A stretch of 64,000 bases of DNA from Bacteroidia bacterium (GCA_030430205.1 JAUIGE010000013.1:62001-126000), one strand, 5' to 3'. Numbered from the stretch's first letter, positions 10,017 through 19,019 are shown. Program-made: numbers and translations. The notes: generated by a model from the letters alone, not told the origin.

Positions 10017-11144
10017 ATGCTCCGTTTTCTCCTGCCCCTTTTTGCCTGTCTGCTTTTTTCCCTTTCCGCTTTTGCTCAGCAAGCACCGCCTGAGATGCTG
10101 GATTTGCTTTCAAAATACAAGCAAATAACTTCCGGCAAAATCGTTTTTACCCAAACGACCAGCAGCAGTTTTGTAACCGATTCTTCTTCAAAAAGAGTCG
10201 AATTGTGCTTTCGAAAAAATGAAAGAAAAACAAAAAGCTATAAAGGCTATGATGTTTATTTCCACATAGTTGGGAAAGGCTATCAGAATAGCAGTTTATT
10301 ATGTGGAGATTCCATTTACTATTACTCCGACTCCATTTTATATACCAAATCACATATCAGTTCCCAGGATAAAGAAGATATAAAAGACCAGGTAAGAGAA
10401 TTGCCTGTCATGGAAAGTCTGCTTTTTTTTGCCACGATGTCAGGAGACAAGCTTTCTCTAAAGGATGAAACGAAGGATTATTGGATCATGAAAGGCAAAG
10501 AGTATCAGTTGTGTATTCGGAAGGAAGACAGCCTGATAACACGAATCGAATTCGATTACCATGACAAAATCGGCGATTTTTACAAGCGGATCGATATAAT
10601 CGAGCAGGAATATGGTCTGGTTTTTCCTCAAAAAATCTTTCCTTTTAATCCTGATTCCCTGAGCAATAACCTGACAAGGTACAAGCGTGATGAAAACAGA
10701 CAAAGAGCTGATTCATTGATTGGGCAAAAAGCCCCCAACTTCACCTTGCCCAATCTGGACGGCGATAGCATCAGCCTTTCTGACTTTCATGGAAAATACG
10801 TTTTGCTGGATTTTTGGTACATCGGCTGTGGCCCTTGCGTATTTGCGCTGCCTGAAATCCAAAAATTGTCCGAGGAACTCGATCCCGAAAAGGTGAAGAT
10901 CATCGGAATAGAAGTGTATCACATGGACCCAGAAAAGGTAAGGAAATTTATGGCGGAAAAAGGAGCTTTTTATGAAACCCTGCTGGCCAAAAAACAAGAG
11001 GAAATTGCCTCTTCGTTTTGCGTGGAAAGCTATCCCACTTTTTTCATCATTAATCCTGATGGTGTGATTGAACAGCTCCACCTGGGATATTCCCCGGGAA
11101 GAATGAAAAAGCTCACAAAAGAGTTGAAAAAGCTCACAGAATAA
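10017..11144 (+). CDS. Secreted TlpA/ResA-like thioredoxin-fold protein
   Basis: This is a 375-residue protein. I chose the ATG at 10017 over an in-frame upstream codon at 9924 because it starts a clean signal peptide (MLRFLLPLFACLLFSLSAFA, then QQ). The C-terminal third is a redoxin/AhpC-TSA domain: APNFTLPNLDGDSISLSDF, then FWYIGCGPC with the redox pair C271/C274, and a cis-proline region VESYPTFFIINPDG. The N-terminal 230 residues resemble outer-membrane-lipoprotein-type beta sheet but match no family I can name. It probably acts as a periplasmic thiol-disulphide oxidoreductase. The usual TlpA WCxxC is here GCGPC, so the tryptophan before the first cysteine is missing. Confidence 0.85.
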   Translation: MLRFLLPLFACLLFSLSAFAQQAPPEMLDLLSKYKQITSGKIVFTQTTSSSFVTDSSSKRVELCFRKNERKTKSYKGYDVYFHIVGKGYQNSSLLCGDSIYYYSDSILYTKSHISSQDKEDIKDQVRELPVMESLLFFATMSGDKLSLKDETKDYWIMKGKEYQLCIRKEDSLITRIEFDYHDKIGDFYKRIDIIEQEYGLVFPQKIFPFNPDSLSNNLTRYKRDENRQRADSLIGQKAPNFTLPNLDGDSISLSDFHGKYVLLDFWYIGCGPCVFALPEIQKLSEELDPEKVKIIGIEVYHMDPEKVRKFMAEKGAFYETLLAKKQEEIASSFCVESYPTFFIINPDGVIEQLHLGYSPGRMKKLTKELKKLTE

Positions 11145-11151
11145 TATTCTC

Positions 11152-11191
11152 CATCTGCACATCGGTCAATCAGCACATCAGCAAATTCTCC
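11152..11191. repeat. 8-base word-ladder repeat (CATCTGCA / CATCAGCA)
   Basis: Five 8-base words run in register: CATCTGCA, CATCGGTC, AATCAGCA, CATCAGCA, AATTCTCC. On the opposite strand these read as TGCTGATG/TGCAGATG words, matching the class at 9884-9928. The array begins 7 bases after the stop codon of the thioredoxin-fold gene. Confidence 0.65.
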
Positions 11192-11199
11192 TATCTTTG
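11192..11199 (+). promoter_or_regulatory. Bacteroidetes -7 element TATCTTTG
   Basis: TATCTTTG fits the Bacteroidetes primary-sigma -7 consensus TAnnTTTG. It ends only 4 bases before the anmK ATG, so the transcript would start at or just inside the start codon (leaderless or very short leader), or the element is a chance match. Confidence 0.45.
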
Positions 11200-11203
11200 C
11201 CCT

Positions 11204-12292
11204 ATGAAAAAATACAGAGGCATAGGCGTCATGACAGGGACATCGATGGATGGCATAGACCTCGCATGCTGCGATTTTGTGTCGAAGGGCAAAAGCTGGC
11301 GCTTTGAGGTGGTGGCAGTAGAAAGCCTGCCATTGGATGATATATGGAGGGCTCGCCTGGCCAATCTCGGTAGCCAGTCTGCGGAGGTATACGCCAAGAC
11401 AGATGTCTATTTTGCGCATTATTTAGGGAAACATATTCAGGGATTTATTGAGGGAAAAGGCCTGAACCCCGACTTCGTCGCGTCTCATGGCCAAACCATT
11501 TTTCATCGACCTGAAAAAAACTATACCGCCCAGATCGGCGATGGGGAGACGCTCGTCAGCTACCTGAGCTGCCCGCTGGTCAGCAATTTCCGCAACAAAA
11601 ATGTTGCAAAAGGAGGAGAAGGCGCACCGCTGGTGCCTTTTGGCGAGCAATATCTCTGGCCCGAGCATCAGCTCTTCCTCAACCTGGGCGGCATCGCCAA
11701 TATCAGCTGGAAGCAGCGCGCCTTCGATGTCTCGCCCTGCAACCTGGTCCTCAACCAGCTGGTCGCAGCATACGGCATGGCCTATGATGAAGGCGGAGAA
11801 ATCGCCGCCTCCGGCGACGTCCACCCAGAGCTGCTTCAAGCACTCAACAGCCTTCCCTACTACCGCCGCAAGCCGCCCAAAAGCCTGGGCGCTGAATGGG
11901 TCTATGACCCTTTTTTCAAAACGCTTGGCGCTTTTGAACTCCAGCCACAAGACGCCCTCCGCACTGCTGTGGAGCATATCGCTCAGCAGATCGGTCTGGC
12001 GCTGCAGCGCCTCAACACCACAGGCCAGCAGATGCTGGTCACGGGGGGCGGAAGGCATAATGCCTTCCTGATGGAGCGGATCAGCGAATGTATTTCGCCT
12101 CTGGGGGGCAGCTTTGCTGCCACCGATGATGAGACGATAGACTTCAAGGAAGCCATTATTTTTGGCTTTTTGGGCCTCTTTACCCTCCTGGGAAAGCCCA
12201 ATACCCTGGCCGCAGCCACGGGAAGCAGCGAGGCTGTTTTGGGCGGTTCTATACATCTTCCCGCTCAGGGTTTCCGTTCCATCCTCGGCTAG
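11204..12292 (+). CDS. anmK: Anhydro-N-acetylmuramic acid kinase
   Basis: This 362-residue protein has the usual length for AnmK. It phosphorylates and opens 1,6-anhydro-MurNAc released from peptidoglycan, giving MurNAc-6-phosphate for recycling. Seen: the phosphate-binding signature GVMTGTSMDGID at residues 8-19, ASHGQTIFH, LNLGGIANIS and the C-terminal VTGGGRHNAFLM. The region usually written D.GPGN...D reads FDVSPCNLVLNQL here, with Cys replacing the usual Gly/Ala. No other muropeptide-recycling gene lies beside it. Confidence 0.95.
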   Translation: MKKYRGIGVMTGTSMDGIDLACCDFVSKGKSWRFEVVAVESLPLDDIWRARLANLGSQSAEVYAKTDVYFAHYLGKHIQGFIEGKGLNPDFVASHGQTIFHRPEKNYTAQIGDGETLVSYLSCPLVSNFRNKNVAKGGEGAPLVPFGEQYLWPEHQLFLNLGGIANISWKQRAFDVSPCNLVLNQLVAAYGMAYDEGGEIAASGDVHPELLQALNSLPYYRRKPPKSLGAEWVYDPFFKTLGAFELQPQDALRTAVEHIAQQIGLALQRLNTTGQQMLVTGGGRHNAFLMERISECISPLGGSFAATDDETIDFKEAIIFGFLGLFTLLGKPNTLAAATGSSEAVLGGSIHLPAQGFRSILG

Positions 12293-12294
12293 AT

Positions 12295-12302
12295 TATATT
12301 TG
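12295..12302 (+). promoter_or_regulatory. Bacteroidetes -7 element TATATTTG
   Basis: TATATTTG matches TAnnTTTG and lies 52 bases before the ATG at 12355. A weak TTTC at 12270-12273 sits 21 bases upstream, near the expected -33 position. It overlaps the last base pairs after the anmK stop. Confidence 0.5.
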
Positions 12303-12354
12303 TAGAGAAAATCGTTAGGATTTGCAGAAAAACAGACTCGAATTCCTTTTAACC

Positions 12355-13740
12355 ATGACAAACATAAAATTTCTTTTTCCCCTCCTCATTGGATTTTTGC
12401 TTTTATCTGCCTGTTCCAAAGAAAAAAGTGTGAGCCTCGAAGGCTCTCTTGCCAACTGTACCGATGACAGCCTGCGGGTGTATACCCTGGTCGGCAGCGA
12501 TCTGGTGCAGGTCTCGGCTGGCCCACTGAATGGCGGCAGTTTTTCTTTTGACGCCAAACTCCCTTCTGATGGCTTCTATTGGATAGGCGTCAGCCAAAGG
12601 GACATTCGCTCCGCTGTTTTGGTGGCAGGCGAAAAAGTAAAGCTGGACGGCCAATGTGGTGCCTTGCAGCAGGCAGAAGTGCAATCTGTGAGCAATGACC
12701 TCTACGCCAGGCTGTCCCAGCAAATGCAGCTCGATCAGCAACGCTATGACGGTATGTACCGCCAAATGATGACCACTGGCTATGTGGATGAGAATATGTC
12801 AGGACAAAGCCAGCAGCTTTATGGTAAGATGAAGGGCGTTATAGACTCCCTGCAAAAAGCGGATTCTCCGATAGGACATGCGCTGGCACTCAATATCAGC
12901 AGTTCGCCTTTCGATCCTGCGAATTCACTTTACAGCAGCCCTTTGGAGCATTATGTTGCTGAGTATTTGCCGCTTGCACAATTGAAAAATCCCATTTATG
13001 CGCATATTCCCATGCTTGGTGAGCATGCGGGTCAGTTTACCCTGCTGCTCTCACAGGCATTTCCTGAAGATCAAAGTAAGTTTGAAACTTACCTGGATAA
13101 ATTCTTACAGAGAATTCCCGGGAATACAGTCACTCACCGCAATGTGACTGCGCGAGTCATCGGCATGCTGGAGCAGGCACGCTCTGCATCTTATGCAAAA
13201 TATGCCCAACCCTATATCGCTGCTTATCCTGCTGACCGCAACAGCCAGCGCATGCAGCAGGTGATCCCTGCCATCACCCAATACATCAGGCAAAAGGCTG
13301 CCGCCGATGCCCTTTTTGCCGAAGGCAATACGCCTCCTGACATCACTTTGCCTTCCCCCAAAGGGAAGGAAATCAGCTTGAGTGATCTCAAAGGAAAAAT
13401 AGTCATGATTGACTTTTGGGCCAGCTGGTGCGGCCCCTGCCGCCGCGAAAATCCCCATGTGAAGAAGCTCTATGCCCAATACAAAAGCAAAGGCTTTGAA
13501 ATATTTGGCGTAAGCCTCGATAATGACCGCGGCAGATGGCTGCAGGCCATCGATGAGGATGGCCTCGAATGGGTGCACGTGAGCGACCTCAAAAAGTGGC
13601 AATCTGTGGCCGCACAGGCATATCAGGTAAGCTCCATTCCGCAGACTTTTCTGCTGGATAGAGAAGGCCGTATCATCGGCCGGGGCCTCAGAGGGGCCTC
13701 TTTAGAGCAGAAATTGAGAGAGGTTTTTGAGGAGAGTTAG
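12355..13740 (+). CDS. Lipoprotein DUF4369/TlpA-type thiol-disulphide oxidoreductase
   Basis: This 461-residue protein starts at the ATG at 12355, which gives a lipoprotein signal (FPLLIGFLLLSAC, lipobox LSAC); a codon at 12322 would only add a non-signal extension. Residues about 20-120 look like DUF4369 (GSLANCTDDSLRVY..., beta-rich). The middle is helical. The C-terminal TlpA domain carries APDITL-like PPDITLPSPKGKEISLSDLKGK, then FWASWCGPC with C359/C362 and the cis-proline SSIPQTFLLD. It is predicted to be membrane-anchored and to reduce or shuffle disulphides in the periplasm. The stop codon TAG (13738-13740) lies inside a word-ladder repeat. Confidence 0.92.
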   Translation: MTNIKFLFPLLIGFLLLSACSKEKSVSLEGSLANCTDDSLRVYTLVGSDLVQVSAGPLNGGSFSFDAKLPSDGFYWIGVSQRDIRSAVLVAGEKVKLDGQCGALQQAEVQSVSNDLYARLSQQMQLDQQRYDGMYRQMMTTGYVDENMSGQSQQLYGKMKGVIDSLQKADSPIGHALALNISSSPFDPANSLYSSPLEHYVAEYLPLAQLKNPIYAHIPMLGEHAGQFTLLLSQAFPEDQSKFETYLDKFLQRIPGNTVTHRNVTARVIGMLEQARSASYAKYAQPYIAAYPADRNSQRMQQVIPAITQYIRQKAAADALFAEGNTPPDITLPSPKGKEISLSDLKGKIVMIDFWASWCGPCRRENPHVKKLYAQYKSKGFEIFGVSLDNDRGRWLQAIDEDGLEWVHVSDLKKWQSVAAQAYQVSSIPQTFLLDREGRIIGRGLRGASLEQKLREVFEES

Positions 13741-13826
13741 TGGAGAGTAGAGAGGCGAGAGTAGAGAGGCGAGACGGAATGCGAAACCCGAAACCCGAAA
13801 CCCGAAACTCAAAACCCAAAACAAAA
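13731..13826. repeat. Word-ladder repeat: GAGAGTAG/GAGGCGAGA words then CCCGAAA heptamers
   Basis: The first half repeats GAGAGTAGAGAGGCGA-type words twice. The second half repeats the 7-base word ACCCGAA/ACCCAAA about five times. The array contains the stop codon of the preceding gene and ends 4 bases before the response-regulator ATG. The same words recur at 47061-47128, 54335-54357, 38015-38143 and 61840-61877. Confidence 0.8.
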
Positions 13827-13829
13827 AAC

Positions 13830-14510
13830 ATGTCAAAAATAAAAATCCTTGTAGTAGACGATGAAGCCGACATCCTGGAGATGTTGAGTTACAATCTGGA
13901 GAAAGAAGGCTATGACGTAGTCAAAGCCTCCGATGGGGAAGAGGCCCTGCGCAAAGCGCGGGTCGAGAAGCCGGATATGATCCTGCTTGACATCATGATG
14001 CCCAAGCTCGATGGCATCGAGGCATGTCGCAAGATCAGAGCCATAAAAGGGCTCGAAAGCACCTACATCGTTTTTCTTACAGCTCGTGCTGAGGAGTATT
14101 CGGAATTGGCGGGCTTTGAAGCCGGAGCGGATGATTATATCTCCAAGCCGATCAGGCCGAGGGTTCTCTTGAGTCGTCTCAAGGCGCTGATGCGCCGCAA
14201 ATCCGGCTCAGATAAGTCTGATGTGCAAGTCCTCAAGGTCCATGACCTTGAAATCATGAAAGACGAATACATCGTCAAAAGAGGAAATGAAGAGATCGCG
14301 CTTCCCCGAAAAGAATTTGACCTGCTGTTTTTTCTGGCTTCCAAACCCGGGAAAGTTTTTCGCAGAGAAAAACTGCTCGAAAAAGTCTGGGGCGACGTCT
14401 TTGTCGTTGACCGGACCATAGATGTGCATGTGCGCAAATTGCGCGAAAAACTCGGTGACGACTATATTGTCACCGTCAAAGGCGTAGGCTATAAGTTTCT
14501 ATCAGAATGA
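13830..14510 (+). CDS. OmpR/PhoB-family response regulator
   Basis: This 226-residue protein has an N-terminal receiver domain (acidic pair D10/D11, phospho-acceptor D54 in LLDIMMP, T84, K106 in SKP) and a C-terminal winged-helix DNA-binding domain (RKEFDLLFFLASKPGKVF, VDVHVRKLREKLG-like residues and GVGYKF). I chose the ATG at 13830; the open frame extends upstream only through the repeat array. It overlaps the next gene by 4 bases (ATGA), so it is translationally coupled to its kinase. A PhoB-like phosphate-response role is plausible from the partner's resemblance to PhoR, but no Pho box was sought or seen. Confidence 0.93.
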   Translation: MSKIKILVVDDEADILEMLSYNLEKEGYDVVKASDGEEALRKARVEKPDMILLDIMMPKLDGIEACRKIRAIKGLESTYIVFLTARAEEYSELAGFEAGADDYISKPIRPRVLLSRLKALMRRKSGSDKSDVQVLKVHDLEIMKDEYIVKRGNEEIALPRKEFDLLFFLASKPGKVFRREKLLEKVWGDVFVVDRTIDVHVRKLREKLGDDYIVTVKGVGYKFLSE

Positions 14511-15454
14511 ATTTCAAAGTACCTTCCTCCATTCAGATATCTCTTTATCTGGCGTTGGGACTATCCTTTTTGCATCAACTTTGGAGCCAGCTGGTAACCC
14601 CATCTGATGGTTCGGGTGTTTATAGCATCATCCTGTTTTTTCTGCTAAGCTTTATTGTCCTCGTCGTCACACTTGAGTTTTTTGTTTACCGAAAACTTAA
14701 AACCATCAAGGTCATAAGCGAGCGCGAAATCAAAAAACTCACAGAGTTGGAAGCCTACCGCAGGGAGTTTTTAGGAGAGGTCTCCCATGAGCTCAAAACG
14801 CCTATTTTTGCCATTCAAGGTTTTATTGATACCCTGCTTGATGGGGCCATGGAGGATGAAAAAGTGCGGATTAAGTTTTTGAAAAAAGCAGGTAAAAATG
14901 CCGATCGCCTCTCCAGTCTTGTCAATGACCTCCTGACGATCACCCAGGTAGAATCCGGCGAAGTGCATATTCGCATACGACCCTTTCCTATCTATGAGGT
15001 GGTCACCGAAGTCGTAGACTCCCTGGATCAAAAATTTACCAAGAAAAAACGGGATATCACCTGCCGTATCATCGACAACGGCAACAGAAAAACCCTGGTC
15101 CTGGCAGACCGTGAGCGGATCACACAGGTACTGATCAACCTGGTTGATAATTCTATCAAATATGGCGACCAAAGTGGCGATATCATTATCTCCCTGGAAG
15201 ATGAGGGCGATCAGCTTTTTGTCGCAGTGACTGACAATGGGCCGGGGATAGAGCAGGCACATCTCGACAAAATTTTCAGGCGCTTCTACCGCGTGGACAA
15301 AAGCCGCTCCCGCGATACCGGCGGTACAGGCCTCGGCCTGGCCATCGTCAAGCACTTCCTGGAGGCTCATGGCTCCAGGATTGAAGTCGAAAGTAAGTTG
15401 GGAGCAGGCACGACTTTCCGTTTTCCCTTGAAAATCGTTCAGGAAAAGCGCTAA
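14507..15454 (+). CDS. PhoR-like sensor histidine kinase
   Basis: This 315-residue protein has two transmembrane helices (about 9-28 and 40-62) separated by a loop of about 11 residues, so there is no real periplasmic sensor domain. It then has a HisKA domain with H94 in FLGEVSHELKTP and a HATPase_c domain with N box (NLVDNSIKYG), G1 (TDNGPGI) and G2 (GTGLGLAIVKHFL). No HAMP or PAS is evident, so input probably comes through the membrane segment or a partner protein. It forms a coupled pair with the upstream response regulator. Confidence 0.93.
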   Translation: MNFKVPSSIQISLYLALGLSFLHQLWSQLVTPSDGSGVYSIILFFLLSFIVLVVTLEFFVYRKLKTIKVISEREIKKLTELEAYRREFLGEVSHELKTPIFAIQGFIDTLLDGAMEDEKVRIKFLKKAGKNADRLSSLVNDLLTITQVESGEVHIRIRPFPIYEVVTEVVDSLDQKFTKKKRDITCRIIDNGNRKTLVLADRERITQVLINLVDNSIKYGDQSGDIIISLEDEGDQLFVAVTDNGPGIEQAHLDKIFRRFYRVDKSRSRDTGGTGLGLAIVKHFLEAHGSRIEVESKLGAGTTFRFPLKIVQEKR

Positions 15455-15464
15455 ATTCGCCCTC

Positions 15465-16973
15465 ATGCGTCTACTCCTGATCACAATCAGCCTATTCCTG
15501 CTAGCTTCAGGAGCTCAGGCACAATACTTTCCCTTGTTGTCATACCAAAAATTTTATGGCAAATACGGGGATGATATCCCCCAAAAACTCATCAAAACCG
15601 CCGATGGCTTCCTCATCGTTGGAGGCAACTCAGAGGTGCAAAATCCCGACGGCACCACACACCGCAATGTATGGATCATGAAGATCGATACTGTCGGAGA
15701 CCTGTACTGGGAGCGTGAATTGTTTTTGCCCAATGAGCAGGAACTCCGAGACATGGTCGCCTCCTATGATGGAGGGGTAGTTTTTGCAGGCGTAAGCGCG
15801 CCCACAGACCATCCGGAGCGAGGCAGTATAGAGTATGCCGGTGATTTTTTTGTAGGGAAAATAGACTCCATGGGACAACTCGCCTGGTCCCGTACCTTTG
15901 GCGGGCAGCAGTTGGATCAGGCCTTTGCGATAGCGAGAGGGCCTTATCGGGAGTACCTGCTGGCAGGCGGCAGCCATTCGGAGGCTGGCGATGTCGAAAG
16001 CAATTACGGTATGTCAGATGTCTGGCTCCTCAAGGTAGATACCCGAGGCAACAAACGCTTCAGCAAGCAGATGGGCGGTAGCCGCAGCGATTGGGCAAGT
16101 TGCCTGGTTTCCTGCAAAAACGGAGACTACGTCTTCGCTGGCTTCAGCAACTCGCCGGAGGTCAGCGATGGCCCCGTTCACCGATTTGGTAATGGCTTGG
16201 TAGTGAGGATTTCCTCCTCGGGCATTACCCGTTGGAGCAAGGTTTTTCCGGTAGAAGGGGGAGGCTATTTTACGGATTTGATAGAAGATGAAAGGGGGAA
16301 TCTGGTTTTGGTAGGCAAAAAGCAGGAGAGCAGCCGCCAATTTTGGTTTATGAAACTGGCAGATGATGGAGAAGTGCTGTCCGAGAAAAGCTTTGGGCCG
16401 CATACAGACGACCACCTGACATCCATCAGTGGCTGCCATGATGGTGGCTACCTGCTTGGAGGCTATTCCCGCAACAGCACAGGCCATCCCTATGCCAAGG
16501 GAGGAGATGACTTCTGGATATTTCGCACAGATAGCATGGGCCATATCATTTGGCGAAAAACCTTTGGAGGTCCCAACGATGAGCGTTGCGCAGACCTGCT
16601 CGAATACCGGCCCGGTCTCATCTTCGCCCTGGGCGAAAAAGTCAACGACTTCGGCGAATCCGCCGGAGAGCGCCGCAAGGACTTCTGGCTGCTGCGGATA
16701 GAAGAAAAGCCCTGCGACTCGCTGCAATCCACCATTTTTATCCGTACCAACGAAGATTTCGAAATCACCCGCGATACCCGCATACGCTTCAAAGCGATGC
16801 ACAAATACAGCGAACGCTTCCTCTGGGACTTCGGTGACGGCACCGACTCCGAGGAGGAAAAGCCACTCAAGGCTTTTCACCTGCCCGGCATGTACCGCGT
16901 CAAACTGACGCTTTTTGCCAATGAAGGCTGTAAGCAGGAAGTCACTTCAGATGAGTACCTGAAGGTGAGGTGA
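15465..16973 (+). CDS. Secreted beta-propeller-like protein with C-terminal PKD domain
   Basis: This 502-residue protein has a signal peptide at 1-19 (MRLLLITISLFLLASGAQA). Residues about 25-420 hold repeated units of the type DGGYLLGGYS...G..DFWI.R.DS.G...W..TFGG, typical of the T9SS-associated propeller-like family found in Bacteroidetes. A PKD domain follows (FLWDFGDGTDSEEEKPLKAF) to the end. No type IX sorting domain follows the PKD, so it may be periplasmic or exported another way. It starts 10 bases after the kinase gene and may be co-transcribed. Confidence 0.8.
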   Translation: MRLLLITISLFLLASGAQAQYFPLLSYQKFYGKYGDDIPQKLIKTADGFLIVGGNSEVQNPDGTTHRNVWIMKIDTVGDLYWERELFLPNEQELRDMVASYDGGVVFAGVSAPTDHPERGSIEYAGDFFVGKIDSMGQLAWSRTFGGQQLDQAFAIARGPYREYLLAGGSHSEAGDVESNYGMSDVWLLKVDTRGNKRFSKQMGGSRSDWASCLVSCKNGDYVFAGFSNSPEVSDGPVHRFGNGLVVRISSSGITRWSKVFPVEGGGYFTDLIEDERGNLVLVGKKQESSRQFWFMKLADDGEVLSEKSFGPHTDDHLTSISGCHDGGYLLGGYSRNSTGHPYAKGGDDFWIFRTDSMGHIIWRKTFGGPNDERCADLLEYRPGLIFALGEKVNDFGESAGERRKDFWLLRIEEKPCDSLQSTIFIRTNEDFEITRDTRIRFKAMHKYSERFLWDFGDGTDSEEEKPLKAFHLPGMYRVKLTLFANEGCKQEVTSDEYLKVR

Positions 16974-17024
16974 ATATGCTTTTTTTAATGTAACACCTCA
17001 ACAAATCCCAACCCAAACCATATC

Positions 17025-17645
17025 ATGGCAAAATCCGGAGATCAAACCAAAGAAAAAATCCTGCAGGCAGCCCTTGAAGTATTTGGGGAATACGGCCTCA
17101 AAGGAGCCCGTACGACCCTGATTGCACAGAAGGCAGGCATCAGTCGCACCATGTTGCACTATCACTACAGCACAAAAGAAGCGCTCTTTCAGGAGACGAT
17201 TTTGGAGGTTTTCAAAATGCCGCTCATGTATTTCAGCCAGGAGCAGGCAAAGCCTCAGAACCTGGAAGAAATGATTTCGGTCATGGTTGATATCCTTATC
17301 GGTTCGCTGGAAGCGAGCCCTCATCTGGCAGGATTTATCCTCAATCTCCTCAAAGAAAACCCGCAAATCGTCCTTCATTCTCCCCTTGCTAGCAAGGTAG
17401 ATATACGCGAGCAGCTCGATCAATTTTTGGATCAGGAAAGAGCCCTGAATCCCCATAGCATTTCCCCCAAAATCAATGGTATCCATTTGCTCATGCACAT
17501 CGCAGGCTTATGCACAAGCCCATTTTTGCTAAAACCCTATCTTCTATTCAAAGAAAACTGGTCCGAAGCAGACTACAATCGGTTTATAGAAGAGCGAAAA
17601 GACATGGTTAAGGAGTTGATTATGAGTGGAATAAAAATCAGTTAG
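17025..17645 (+). CDS. TetR/AcrR-family transcriptional repressor
   Basis: This 206-residue protein has an N-terminal TetR helix-turn-helix (KEKILQAALEVFGEYGLKGA, TTLIAQKAGISRTMLHYHYS, residues about 8-55) and a divergent all-helical ligand-binding C-terminus, as usual for the family. It lies just upstream of, and co-directional with, the DoxX-hydrolase and cupin genes, with a large inverted repeat between them that is a good operator candidate. The ligand is not predictable. Confidence 0.92.
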   Translation: MAKSGDQTKEKILQAALEVFGEYGLKGARTTLIAQKAGISRTMLHYHYSTKEALFQETILEVFKMPLMYFSQEQAKPQNLEEMISVMVDILIGSLEASPHLAGFILNLLKENPQIVLHSPLASKVDIREQLDQFLDQERALNPHSISPKINGIHLLMHIAGLCTSPFLLKPYLLFKENWSEADYNRFIEERKDMVKELIMSGIKIS

Positions 17646-17663
17646 CATTATTTTTTGCCATTA

Positions 17664-17715
17664 TTAAACATTTTTGTTTGTTTTTGAGTACAACAAAACA
17701 AACAAAAATGTTTAA
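17664..17715. promoter_or_regulatory. 21-base inverted repeat, candidate TetR operator
   Basis: Perfect 21-base arms at 17664-17684 and 17695-17715 are separated by 10 bases. Each arm itself contains a smaller palindrome, AAACA-N4-TGTTT (17666-17679 and 17700-17713), so there are two operator-sized palindromes 34 bases apart. They lie 19 bases past the tetR stop and 24 bases before the next ATG. The low GC and the absence of a clean U-tract make a terminator less likely. Confidence 0.6.
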
Positions 17716-17739
17716 CAAAAAAGTCTAACAGGCTAACCC

Positions 17740-19017
17740 ATGAAAATCTATCTTATCTATCTCCTTGGAGCTGTCTTATTTGCTGCAGGAAGCAGCAAAT
17801 TGTTGGGGCTGAAAATGCACAGAACCCATTTTAAGCATTGGAATCTGCCTCCATGGGCCATGTACCTGATCGGTGGGGCAGAAGTGCTGACAGCAGCTTC
17901 CCTTCTCCTTCCTGCTGCGCAGTTTGCGGGGCTCGCTATCAGCTCCCTGCTGATGACAGGTGCCATCGCTTTGCTCCTGGTCATGAGCAAATACAGGCAG
18001 GTTTTGCTGCCGGGGGCATTGCTTCTGTTGAGCAGCGGGCTGCTGTGGAGCCTGGCACCATTTGCTACGGTGAGCATTGTACTGCTTGCCATACAGGCGG
18101 TCATCTTGTTGCTAGCTTTCAGCCTGTTTGCCTATCCCTCCACGCCTCCCAATCAGGAAGGCGAAATCGAATACCTGAACGAGGAGGTTGCGGTTACACA
18201 CCGTTTCAGGGAAGTTTTGGGGGTGAAATACCACTATGTCACAGCGGGAAATCCCGCTCATCCCGCCTTGCTGATGGTTCACGGCGCGCCGGAAAGCTGG
18301 TATTCATGGATTTACCAAATCATTGCCCTTTCACAGAAAAACTACATCATCGCTGTAGATATGAAGCCTTACGGGCAGACTGACAATGACCTTGGGGGCG
18401 ATCACAGCTACAGCCGCATAGCGGATGAGTTGAAGGCATTATTGGATGCCCTGGGCATAGACAAAGTCAGCCTGATGTCTCACGACAGGGGAGTGATTGC
18501 GACGGATCATTTGCTGAGCAAAGATGGCATGAGTACGCGCGTCCAAAAGTATGTCCGCATGCAGCAATCCTTTGTCGAGCCGCATGGAGACCCTGTCCCT
18601 CCGCATCACCTGATGCGTACCTTTTGGGCCTCTGTGCTCTATAAGGTTCGTTTTGCACACAAGGTTTTGCAGAAAACGGGCTACTACTATTTGCCCATAG
18701 ATTCGAAATTGGCGCAGCGCCTGGATCGCGAATTCAAATTTGAAGGCATCCCTGCCTCCATGCCCCTGAGTTTCAAAACGACCAGTTTTGCCAAAGAACT
18801 GGAAGATCGACACGAGCGCCTCTTTGCCTATATGACGATGCCCGTCTTGCAGGTGCAAGGCAAATATGATCCCGGACAGCATCCTGAGGAATATGCCAGG
18901 ATTCATGAGACGGTCCCGACTTCCAGCGTTGCATTTATCGAAGCTGGGCACTTTTGCCATGAGGAAGCGCCGGAGGAGGTAAATGAAGTGGTGAAAGAAT
19001 TTTTAAAAAGACAATAA
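17740..19017 (+). CDS. DoxX-like membrane domain fused to alpha/beta hydrolase
   Basis: This 425-residue protein has residues 1-130 forming four hydrophobic helices in a DoxX-like arrangement (LGAVLFAAGSSKLLGLKM, YLIGGAEVLTAASLLLPA). Residues about 155-425 form an alpha/beta hydrolase with oxyanion-loop MVHGAPESWYSW, nucleophile elbow SHDRG with Asp249 and catalytic His404 (EAGHFCHEE). An Asp nucleophile is typical of epoxide hydrolases and haloalkane/haloacetate dehalogenases, not esterases. The join of a DoxX-like domain to a hydrolase in one chain is unusual. It is probably regulated by the upstream TetR protein; the cupin gene starts 2 bases after its stop. Confidence 0.8.
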   Translation: MKIYLIYLLGAVLFAAGSSKLLGLKMHRTHFKHWNLPPWAMYLIGGAEVLTAASLLLPAAQFAGLAISSLLMTGAIALLLVMSKYRQVLLPGALLLLSSGLLWSLAPFATVSIVLLAIQAVILLLAFSLFAYPSTPPNQEGEIEYLNEEVAVTHRFREVLGVKYHYVTAGNPAHPALLMVHGAPESWYSWIYQIIALSQKNYIIAVDMKPYGQTDNDLGGDHSYSRIADELKALLDALGIDKVSLMSHDRGVIATDHLLSKDGMSTRVQKYVRMQQSFVEPHGDPVPPHHLMRTFWASVLYKVRFAHKVLQKTGYYYLPIDSKLAQRLDREFKFEGIPASMPLSFKTTSFAKELEDRHERLFAYMTMPVLQVQGKYDPGQHPEEYARIHETVPTSSVAFIEAGHFCHEEAPEEVNEVVKEFLKRQ

Positions 19018-19019
19018 TC

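Noticed and set aside
11423-12361. Long minus-strand frame (312 codons) opposite anmK
   Set aside because: It lies fully antisense to a clear anmK gene, has no recognisable motif, and follows from the codon pattern of the real gene.
16014-16880. Minus-strand frame of 288 codons opposite the propeller-PKD gene
   Set aside because: Antisense shadow; the plus-strand frame has a signal peptide and repeated propeller motifs.
17664-17715. Rho-independent terminator for the tetR gene
   Set aside because: The stem is almost all A/T and has no clean U-tract after it; nested palindromes fit an operator better, though a terminator role is not excluded.
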